This document shows, one piece after another, positions 1 through 10,800 of a stretch of DNA of 64,000 nucleotides; position 1 is the first letter of the stretch, and every line of letters begins with the position of its first letter. The DNA is from Antitrichia curtipendula. Lineage: Eukaryota; Streptophyta; Bryopsida; Hypnales; Leucodontaceae. The position numbers were made by a program, and so were the translations under genes. The notes below the pieces were generated by a model. That model was not told where the DNA came from. It ran no database searches and saw only the letters and a list, made by a program, of their open reading frames with translations. Location of the stretch: positions 10,912,001 to 10,976,000 of the forward strand of contig OX579641.1 of assembly GCA_951230915.1 (NCBI GenBank), in the 5' to 3' direction.

Positions 1-1927
1 TACTTCACTTGATGCATTCAGCATTGAATTTCATTACGGAGAAAGTTCGATCGATGGAGGAAACCTGTCAAGACAACCTAACAGGTGATATGACAAAAGA
101 GGATATTGATGACATCTGGCTGGGTCTCATCGGCTCTTTCCATAAATGTTTGCCTTGTGATGGGGAGATCACAGCAGCAGACAGCGTAGGGCACGTGCTG
201 GTGTTTTTCACAGACATGCTGTATTATGAAGCTGAAACTACTATTTCTGACAGCAGGTTACGAGAGTACTTAGAACTATTAGAATCTTTGCTGATTTCTC
301 TTCTAATGGAGCACTACTGGAGGAAAAGCACCTCAAATCCGCAATTATCCGTTCACAAGTATGAACAAAAGGGAACTGTGGATGTAACTTCACGCTGGGA
401 AGAGAACAGCGAAATGAAAACGTCTCCTAGTTTTTATGCAAGAAGGGTTGTCAGTTTATTACAGGGGTTTCTCGAAGAACCGGATCTTCTGGAGGTAACT
501 TCTCTTGTTTGAAGAATATCTGAGCATGGCTCCACTGCGTTTAGGTGGATGTAAGTTACGTCAGCTTTGTTTGCATTGTTTCTGTGCTCTGGGTGGATAT
601 TGTTTGTTGTGTAGCTCCTCATTATATGCTCTAGCTTACTTAGACCCTGTTTATTTTTGGACATGAACAAGATTCCGGTGAGGTTATAAGTGCTCTACTA
701 TGCTCCAATCTCGTCTTAAAGATTTGAAACATTTTAATCAGGTGAGTAAAAGTATTCGAAACGGATTGTGCTAGGTTTTGTAAGAAACACATCAGAGAAT
801 TCTTGTTATAGTTCTTTTAAGTTTGGGAAATTGTGACGTAGACTTAGTACTCAAGCCTACATTCGTTGTTTCCCTCTTGCAGATCTTGGGTGCCAATGCT
901 GTTTCGATCATCTTGCAAATTAACTGCTTTTGGAACGATTTCTGTGAATTTATGGACAAAGTATTGTCTACAAATGACTGGCGTGAGTATATCCCTGCGA
1001 ATGGGAGACGTATTGCCAGGAAAATTCTAAAGACTGTGCGTGAAGCTGATATAGTTGACAGGTGTCTTACATTACCATTTTGTAGGCTATATTTGAAGTT
1101 TCTTGCAGATCTCTGAATTTGAATAACTTTAGGAATGAAACAATGAATTGGTTCACTATTGTGACATTTCATTTCTACTTACTGTCGTTTTACAGTGATA
1201 GCTGACTTTATTGTGCTGATCGATCGTCCAGGAATGTAGAGGAGGAGAATTTTGATCATGACATGCAATTCTTTGAAGAGCTGCCGAGTCCAGATGAGAG
1301 AGAATTTCGACCATGCCCTGCTGACTTTGCACGGCAACAGAGTCAAGATGACTATAGAGAACCCACGGAGCAGCAGCCATGCCCTTTAAGCACTGGGTTG
1401 GAAAAACAGCAGCTGCGGCCCTCAACATTACCTATCCTTCAAAGGTTGATGAAACATCGAAGTCTTCCAGCAAATCCTCGTGATGTCTCTCCAGAGAGGT
1501 TAGTATTTGGCAGTACTCTTATCTGAAGCACTTGGTCCACTTGCTGAGTTGTTAATGCTAAAGATCTTTGTCATGTGTTGTTAATCTGCTTCCCATGTGC
1601 TCTTGTAGGAAACCTGTTTCAGAGGCCGAGGTTCCAACAACTCGTGGAGCTAGGCCTGTACGCAAGTGTAGACTAAGGACAGAAGATGAGACCTCCGACA
1701 TTCCTACTGAAGCCGAGGGCAATCCCTTCGTGGCTGAGGTGCTATTGCTCGAGAAGACATCTGAAAATTTCGATGACCTGAATGACTTCATTGTGTGCAA
1801 GCAAGGCCGTAGTTACACCAGATGGTTGAATCGAAGGACCAAATTCAGGAGGCGGAAGCGAACCCGGGAAATCTGGAAGCGGTCCGAAGAAAAAAAAAGG
1901 CTGCTCTCCATGCTGAACATTGTGTGA
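1..1927 (+). CDS. unrecognised plant protein, 3' part (five exons)
   Basis: Exons are 1-494, 691-741, 883-1061, 1232-1498 and 1609-1927. All junctions are GT-AG and keep phase (0, 0, 2, 2). The frame is open to the window edge, so the 5' end lies outside and at least 435 residues are visible. The first exons give a helical, leucine-rich, repeat-like protein. The fourth exon is polar and probably disordered (Pro/Gln/Glu-rich). The end carries the motif DLNDFIVCKQGRSYTRWL followed by a strongly basic tail (RRTKFRRRKRTREIW), which suggests a nuclear or nucleic-acid-binding C-terminus. I do not recognise the family and assign no function. The small second exon (17 codons) was chosen because other acceptors at 671-690 give a stop or break phase. 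Confidence 0.7.
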
Positions 1928-4314
1928 AAGCATTGCAAAGTAATTTTGTAACATGATTCATTTTCTGACCTCCCTGAAGATAACGCAGGATGGAGTTGGT
2001 GTGGAGTAGTGTAAATTATTAGTCGTAGCAGTGAACCATTGAGGCAAATCTGAGGTGCTTTGAAGCATTGTGACTTTCAGGCGGCACTGACCTCTGTCTT
2101 TTTGTAAAATTGACCTGTTTGTATTATGCAAAATGATCCCCTCAAAAAGGGGTGCTTCTGATTAGGGCTACTTCTGATTTGGGCTACCTTATGAAATATG
2201 AACCATATCATGAGGTACATGGACTGGTTCTGTATTTGCTCCTAGCGTGCATCTCGAAAGTGATCCAAGGTCCCAATTCTTGTATCCAAACTGCAAATTA
2301 GGCCTTGGCTTGAAGGATGCATTAGAAAAGCATACAAGGGGTTGGAGGGGATGCGTGTAGGTGTAGGACCTCTATAAGGTATATCACCAAGATAGGGTGA
2401 CCTATTTTTGTCAATGATGTGGTTTAGCAATTTCATTCACATGTGTGACAAATAACACATTGACACCTTTTAGTAACACATTTTAGTTTTTCATTTTTTG
2501 GAAATAGGTTTGCCTATGTATTGAGAAGAGGTTGATTGTAATCTATACTTCTTTAATTTCTACTAATTTCAAACTTGATGAAAAATTAGCAAAAAAAAGT
2601 GCAATCTTCATTGTTTCTATTCTCTAATTGAAGAAAATTATCTCCTCCTCCCGATTGCTCAATCGAATCTATGCTAAAATGCTTAATATTGTGCAAAATA
2701 GGTGATACACCTTAGTTCACTGCAAGTGGTGTAAACTATCATATTTTTTGAAATTCAGCATAAGTTGGAGACTTGTACATATTCAAGATTAAAGGAATTT
2801 GTTTTAAACAAATTGCAACTAATTATAGCCCCTTTCTAAAAACTGACCCGTAGGGACTCTTGCCTATAATGTATTACATTTATTTATAAGAATGTAAGGT
2901 TGTTTTTTAGATATACCTATTTCTAGCACTTTAAAATTCATAATTTATGCATATCGACTTCCAAAAATGTATTAAAAAAAAATTGGAATACTCTTTGAAT
3001 TATTTTTTAATAAATTATATAATAGAAATTGCTTTATTACTTATTTGGACTCAACTAGGTGTAGTTACCTTATAAGTAAAGTAAGAATTTAGGTTAAAGA
3101 TTTAAAATCTTACAAAAATGTAGGCTTTTCCTAGTTTCTCAATTCTCATTTAAAATAAGATCATTGTAAGCTTAGTACCTTCTTCAAAGTGCATCATTAA
3201 CTTCTAAATGTCCAAAGCGTTTATTTTGTCAAAAAACTCTCAAAACTACCATTACTAGTACAAAAACACAAACATAAAAAATAAAAATAAAACCTGAATG
3301 TAACATATGATCTTGCAATAGAGTAGTATGAAAATGTGTGGAAGAAATTTTAGAAACTTTGACCTCACAAATTGCAAGATATTTGAATTCAAATTGAAGA
3401 ACACATAGTTTTTTGGTACCATGGCAAACTAGTTTCTAAGACTTTGAGTCCTTTTGAACTAAGATTTTTGCACTACGTATTTCTGAATTTAAAAAAAAAA
3501 ATTGTTTTAAAGAATTGAATTGAGAGTCTAGGATTAAGAATTCAGAAAAGAATAACGTGATTTTCATTGATTAAAAAATTGTTAAGTAGAAGAAAGTACA
3601 AGATAGAGGGAAAAAAAAATTGTTAACAATTCTAAAATACACTAATAAGTCCTCATGGTGAAGATGTTCAAACAATAAAATTTAAATCAATATGACTTTT
3701 GTTTTAGAAAAATATAAAACTGAATCTAATATGTTATTTTTCCAAGAAGATGCTTGATTGTCAACAAAACAAGAAGCTCTATAATTTTTTCATCACTTAT
3801 TCAATGGAATGAACTAAAAATTTTCATGTAGACAAAAATATAATATATTAGAAAAGAGAATTGAATTTTTATTTTGAACTTAGGAAGACATAACCTTTTC
3901 TCCTAGGCACCAATTGTAAATAAAATTTATAATTCCAAAAAGCTAATCTATTTTTATATTTTGAAAAAAAAATTTAAATATGCCAAAAATTGAGATCCAT
4001 TAGATGATTTTTGGAGCCAAAACAAGACTGCAAGTTTCCAAGAGTTTCCAAATAGCGGGGAACAATGGAAACTTTGCCAAATCAACCATCTGACGTGGTA
4101 GCAACCATACTATATTAAATAATATTATTTAAATAATTATTTAGTTTTTATTAATTAATTGTTTTTAAATAATAATAATAATATTGTGATTAGTTTACAA
4201 CTTGGGGAACAAGCTTGAAACGACCTTCTCCTTGGTCTTAAATCTCATCTAATGATAGGAACCCCATTGAATTGTTAAATCTCCTCTAAGGGTTAATATT
4301 GAAAATGAGTCAAC
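1928..4314. other. AT-rich intergenic DNA
   Basis: No gene is visible. The 3' flank of the upstream gene passes into very AT-rich sequence. A stretch near 2830-3080, including a GGTGTAGTTACCTTATA block, is found inverted near 36300-36560, so much of this is old dispersed repeat. A minus-strand reading frame at 2242-2436 has no recognisable motif. Confidence 0.5.
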
Positions 4315-5770
4315 AAATAAATTTCTATTTATTGATTAGAGTTGAAATAGAACTTGAGATTATTATCATTGGAAGTGCATCAATAATCATTTTACAAACA
4401 CAAAATATCTAGATTTGGACTTTGGATGACCAAATGGCACCAATCTAAAAGAAAAAACTAACAGAAGGAATCACAACAAATCATGGTAAACCCTTAATCC
4501 CTAAATGCCCAACCGACCATATATGGTTGATCTAAAATTTCAAGGTCATTTTGGCGTGGGCAAATAAATTCCTTAGACCGTTTAAAAAAAATTTATAGGC
4601 AATTTTTAGGATTATATATACCATTAGTGAAGAGTAAAGTTTGAAAATTTTACTTCATTTCCCAGCTTTGAGCAAAGTTTGCAAATTTCACTTGATTTGA
4701 GATCTAAAAAATTGTACGTATTCATTTGCTTTGAAAATAGTCCCAATGAAAAAAGTAAAGTGTTTTCATAATTATCATTGTTGAAAATTTAAACATGCAA
4801 ATGCTAATTTTGAGTTATTTGTGATCTCTGTTAACAAAAAAAATTGCATTACAACAATTGCAAGGTGGATTGTGTAATGAATTTGATAGCTATTCATGCG
4901 AAAGTAAGTTTTTTGAAAGTGCATTTTAGTGTGCTAGAACTATTTTTAGTTGTTTATATCACCTCCAATCCCAAAAAACTTTTATGTGCAAATTTTTGAA
5001 ACATTGTAGGGAGGGGCAGCATACTAAAAATAAAAAACATACATTTCTCTTGTTATAATCTCACAACTTTTGTACAATTTTGCACTCAAAATTGGTATAC
5101 TTACTAATAAGCAAGCTCTTTAAACATCTATATGTTTAGGTTTTGAAAAAAACAAAATTTACTTCATTGGAGATAACTATAAGTCCATGTTCATTTTTCA
5201 TAGGAAAAATATATTTCAAAAGGCTTGGGCATTTAGGGGTTAAACAAAATGCAAGACTTCTTGGATTTAAACTCAAGTGAATCTTTGACATTAAGTGGCT
5301 TCAAGATTTGAGGGAACATGTCAATCAATATTGGATAGTTGTTGTCCAAATGTACCTCAATTGGTCATTTCAAAACCTGGTGTTTGAGTGTAATGTTTTC
5401 AACATTTACATGTTTCTTGATACTTGTAGAATACTAATTTCAACCTATTGGCACTACTTCTATAGGGAATGAGGCTTATAAAGCATTGCATCTAGGTTAC
5501 AAAGTCAAAGCTCTATTAATTGGTCAATTTTACATGCCATGAGTACACAAGCCTTGCGCAAGGAGCAAGACCCATGCCTTGCTTCAAGGAGATTTTTTTA
5601 AAAAGAAAACTTGTATAATTGTCTTCTAGGCCAAAAAATGTTGTTAAAAGATTAAATCATTTTTAATCATCCAAAGTCTAAATTCAAACATTCTTGTGTC
5701 TATATGTGAATATTCCATGATAGTAATCTCAACTTCTATTCCACATCAATGAATAGATAAAATTATGTTT
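4315..5770. repeat. old inverted-repeat element enclosing a TTAA element
   Basis: About 115 bp at 4315-4425 is repeated in inverted orientation at about 5655-5770, diverged but continuous. Both arms contain a GATTTGGACTTTGGATGA-like block. Related copies lie near 30180-30560 and 41530-41800. The arms enclose a complete TTAA-type element at 4494-5243. No protein is encoded. Confidence 0.5.
4494..5243. mobile_element. TTAA-flanked TIR element, copy 1
   Basis: The left end reads TTAATCCCTAAATGCCCAAC and the right end, reverse-complemented, TTAACCCCTAAATGCCCAAG. This is a 20-bp terminal inverted repeat including the TTAA target. It is about 750 bp with no transposase frame, so non-autonomous. 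TTAA targets are known for piggyBac and for Sola3 transposons. Which superfamily applies is inference. Confidence 0.65.
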
Positions 5771-7839
5771 GCTAAATTGTTTCTATAATATTGAATTGAT
5801 GAATTCCTAGCTTGGGGATGTACAAATCCTTTTATGAATTTTTTTCATATTTTTGTTTATAACTTTGTTCAAATATTCCAATTATCTAGAGTTTCGTTAA
5901 AATTGGTCATGAAGGAAGGATTTCTTTATGAGGATTCAAGCATTATTTTGGATGAAAACAAGTTTATTTATAAGAAGTACATCTACGAAGTACTAAATTT
6001 ATAATTTAGAAAACAGGCTTGTTGGCATTTCGGGGGGATAAATAAACATGCTTGTGGCAAATAGAATTCGTAAAAATTCAAATAGAAAGGTTAAAGGTCA
6101 TAGTAAAGAGAAATACACCAAAAATCATTAAAACACCAAATTCCACCAAAACAATAGATTTAAGACTTCAAAATGTAAAAGTCTTCATGGTTGAGATGTT
6201 TTATATGTAATGTTTTAGAATTATAACATCTTCTGAGCCAAATGGTAGTTTCTAATTCAAGAAAGCCCATCTTATTCTATTTGTCCATGAACCATATCTT
6301 CACCTTCCATGCAAGATTTTAGAAATGAATTTCATTTCATTAATAGAAATTCGCAAGTACTATGGCCTATATCTTACTTCTTCTCAAATTACAAAGAGCT
6401 TTCAATTGCTTTTGGTTGCAAAATTGTAATTATCAATTCTTGATATAAATGTATATTGAATAAGTCTTAAGATTGAGATTTCTATTTTTATCACTACGAG
6501 AATTTTGTGAGAAAATAAATAATACGATATTCTCATGACAACGGTTCAAATTTTAGTGATTTTTCAATTTCAAATTAAAAAAATCTCTCTTTTTTGACCC
6601 TTAGAGGCCTAAGAGTTCAAAGAGGCCATGATAGATGAATAATATGATTTCAAACACTTAGAATTTGTGATTTCTTCAAAATTCATGTAGAATGCATATT
6701 GGACAATTAATTTGTCATACCAGAATGGAAGAAATAAAATTTATTTTTGTTAAATAATAATAATAAAAATAATTTTTATATTTTATCTTCACTCTAAATA
6801 ATACATATATTTTTTATGTGTAAAACTTATAAACATAAATTTTTTGTAATTATCTAAAAAGTAATTTAAAAAAAATAAAATCATATGTATTAAGTAGTTA
6901 GAGCTAATGTGATATTCAGTTTATAATCCTCTTAAGTTTGATACAATACTATGAAAAAAATAAAACAACGTCTCATTATTGAAGCATTGAATTTTTGATA
7001 ATATAACAAACAAGAGTTAAGTGTCTTGAAGTAAGTTGAAAATTTTGAAAAATCACTTTAGAAATAATAAGTATACTATTTAAAGTTTTAAAATTTAAAC
7101 ATATTAATTAAAATTAAAACTAAAACTACTGTCCACATATATTGTTCTTGTTCATGCCATTTGATTAAATATGATCCTCAATATCCGTAAAGAAAATGTA
7201 TATTTTATTAATATGTAGAAGATTGCTAAAATTGAAAATTAATTATGCACATGTTATATGATAAAAAAATTTCAATGTGAATTTTCATCAAAATTCTCTA
7301 TGCATATTGATGAATTTCATATTTTTTGAAAAATGATATATGATGGATTATTTTGCTACCCAACAATCCATTGCTTTATATAATATAATTTTTTTATAAT
7401 CAAAGTCTTTCATAAAGTCTTTCATAATCAAGAGAGTCTTGAAGCTTAGAACAAAAGGTTTAATTTGGAATTTAGGAAAGCATTATTAAGCATTGATAGT
7501 TGACAAATAGAAAACTTTGAAAAATATAAAAAGTTTAGGATTAGCAAGGTTTCTATATTATTGAAGTTGAATTGCAGGGTTACATTTGTCGAAATTAGAT
7601 ATTTCTTCATTAAATTAAAAATTAAAAAATATTTACAATATTATAAACTTGCTATTCTATTTATATGTATAATACAAAGTTTACATATTTTTGTATTCAA
7701 TATTTTTTAGTTTTTTTCAATTTGCATGCTTCTATTTATGCTTAAATTTTCACAAAATAATCCTAAATAAAGTTGAATACTATGCAATCTTAAAATCTAT
7801 ATTGCAATTTCATAATACATCAAATTTTGTCATTAAAAA
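5771..7839. other. AT-rich intergenic DNA
   Basis: No gene, RNA or intact element is visible. It is composed of A/T runs and degenerate repeats. It lies 3' of the EF-hand gene, whose stop codon is at 7840. Confidence 0.5.
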
Positions 7840-10800
7840 TTAGTGCCATCTAGATTTTGAAGTTTTTCCTAAATTTGATTGAGAATGAATTTTAAGATGA
7901 GTTTTTATATGTCCTTGAGTTGATCGAGGGCGTCGTTGTGAATTCAATACTGCAATTGATGGAGATAATGGAGGAATTAAAGGATTAGAAGCTTCCAATA
8001 GAACATCACTTTTGTTTTCTGATTTATTTTCCTTAAAATAGTCTTGCAGTGATTTTAATGCTTTGAGATGAAGAATTTGTTGTTCCATAATTGGTTTATG
8101 TTTAACCTATGCCAAATGAATATTTTCCACAAAATAGATGTAAAAATTCATATTATAGTTTGTGATACTATTTCAAGAGTATTTAATTTGTTTTACTACC
8201 ATATTTAGGTAGTAGCTTTGGATGAAATATATATTTTTTGAATGTCAAATTTTTAAAGAATTTATTTTACAAAATGGTTTTGTACGGTGAAAAATAATCA
8301 TGTAGAATATTTCTATTTTTAGCACATAGAAAACAATTTATAAAATTTATAAAATTTAAATATGTGGCAGAGAAGTGCTAAATCTACTATTAAGGTTGGT
8401 TATATAATACATAAAATAAAATGCCAATATGCTTTGCAATCATATGAGTTGTACACTATTTTACCTTGTCTCGAAATTCAATAAGTTTTCTATATTCTTC
8501 TTTATAATTAGCATAGCCACTAGTACTATCTTTGGGAGAAAGGAATCTTGGAGATTGAGGTGCAATTTTTGGTTCATCTTCTTTAATATATTTTAATACT
8601 TCTTTTATATCGTCTATATACATAAACATCCACAATTACTTTAAATTAAAAAACTTAAATTAAAGATTTCATATATTTTTTAAATCAATTAATATATATT
8701 TTTAATTATAATATGTATTGTATTCAAAATACATATATAATATATACAATAATTTTTTGAGGTTGAGAATTATTATATCAAATCTATATTTATGAATAGA
8801 TCATATATTTATGAATAGATCATTGAAATGAAGAATCTAAATTTGGAGCTTGTATCATCTTAATAATTTTGAATAGGTCATAAGGAAATAATATACTGCT
8901 TTTTTTAACCAATATATGATTAATTTATTTTAGTTTGGCTTTGTAATTTGAAGATGTATAATTTGACTTTAGTTGAATTATATTTTTCAAATATTATCAA
9001 ATTAAATAGGGCATTCTAAACTACTCCTTCCATCCCAAAATGATCTTCTTATTAAACAAACTGATCTAGAATAAGGTTGAAAATGACAATTTTTTTAAGT
9101 TATTTTTGAGTTGTAAATAGACTGTGATGCACTCTTATTGTCCTAAAAAATTTAGATTTGAATTTTTTTTTGAAAATGTAGTTGTGGCACTTTGAAAAGT
9201 GGAATCTGGGGGCTTTTAGATGGAGAATTGTTGGTCAATCATTTTTGCATTTTCTGCATTGTGTGTTTGTTCTCTTCTTTTTTTGCAATTAACTATTGTT
9301 CCACATTTGTTGGAATGTTTAGCAATGTCCAGTACTACACAAAATGTGGAGATTTAGTTGTGAACAATGCAAATTCACACATTTGTGAATAATAGCAAGC
9401 ATGTTGCACAATGGGGACTAAGGGCTCTCCATTTTTTATTTTTAAAAGTAACGGAGTAAATTAAGAAGGAAGAAGAAATTAAAACTAAATCACTCCAGTT
9501 CAAGCGGATGAGGCTTTCCATTTCTTGTAGCCAGTATGCACATGCAATTTCTCCAAAGGTATGAAGGTTTCATTCCACATGCCCTTCTTCCACATCACTC
9601 TAAGAAGATCATTTTAAGACAAGAAAATTCATGCCAACAAGAAGATCATTTTGGGACAAGAAATTCATGCCAATAAGAAGATCATTTTGGGACAGAGAGA
9701 GTATAATATTACAAAGCAATGAAAATACTTAAATTTTTTACATAAAGCTTAACCATAAATTTTGGCTTCTTCTTTTTGCTTTTTTGGAGAATCATTAGAT
9801 TTGGATGATTCATCTGCCTTAGAAGTAGTTGGTGCTTCAGACTTTGATGCACGAGTAGCTTGCATTGTAGAACGACGTTGAAAAGCACGCTCATGAATGT
9901 CAAATAAAACATTTTTGACATCAATATCCATATGCTCAACCACTTGGGGAGGCAATGGTGTACCTATTATTTGGAAAAAATCTTTTTAATTGTCTTTTAT
10001 CATCACATCCTCAAAATTTCATCAATTAGATATAGATAGATAAAACTAATGAATTATTTACCGCTATTTGGTATTCTATTGTATTCATTTTTCTTAAGTC
10101 GTGCTGCTTTTCTAATTCTCTGCAAGTCTAAGCACATGTAAGGGAATGAATAAATGTTAGATTTGTTGAATTGAAATTTAAAAGTATGGTTTCTAATGAA
10201 TTACATGAAATCTAACCTTAGTATATGATTCATTATTTTTAAGAAAATAATTTCTTTCACTTTATGCAATATCAAGCATAAATTTATGTTATGAATAAAT
10301 TTAGTATAAATAAATAATTAGCAACGATATTTCAATCTTGATTAAAGTTGTTGTTGTGTGTGTAATAATGAATGTTAGAAGGTATGACTTGATTTCTTTG
10401 TAATGTCAATTATTAACAAAATCATACAAACCTGACTAGCTAGACTAGAGAACGCTTTGTCTTGAATTTTCTTAGTAGTCTGCAAAAAAGTAAATTTTAA
10501 AATATCACTAATTCCAAAAAAGACTCGGATAAATACCGATAATATAACTCATTTTAAGTTCAATAGCTCATTTTCCAATTTTAACACATCACAACTTGAT
10601 TTGAATTATTCTAGTGAGTTTTTATTATTATTGATTACTAATCATTAAAAAGAGATAAAAACATGATACAATTCACATGGATAGTGTTAGCATGTGAGTA
10701 TAGAATCTATAAGCCTGTGAACTTAGGAGTTTATAAAATAGACACTTTTTATAGTTATAGATGTCTATGTTATAGGTATCTATATTATAGACTCTTTCTA

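Noticed and set aside
2242..2436. 64-codon minus-strand frame in AT-rich DNA
   Set aside because: Slightly protein-like but short, with no motif, no neighbouring exons and no sign of a transposon domain.
9749..9963. EF-hand gene ending at the stop at 9749
   Set aside because: A donor five bases before the stop joins in phase to exons at 8465-8613 and 7840-8106 with good coding character, so the stop is probably intronic.
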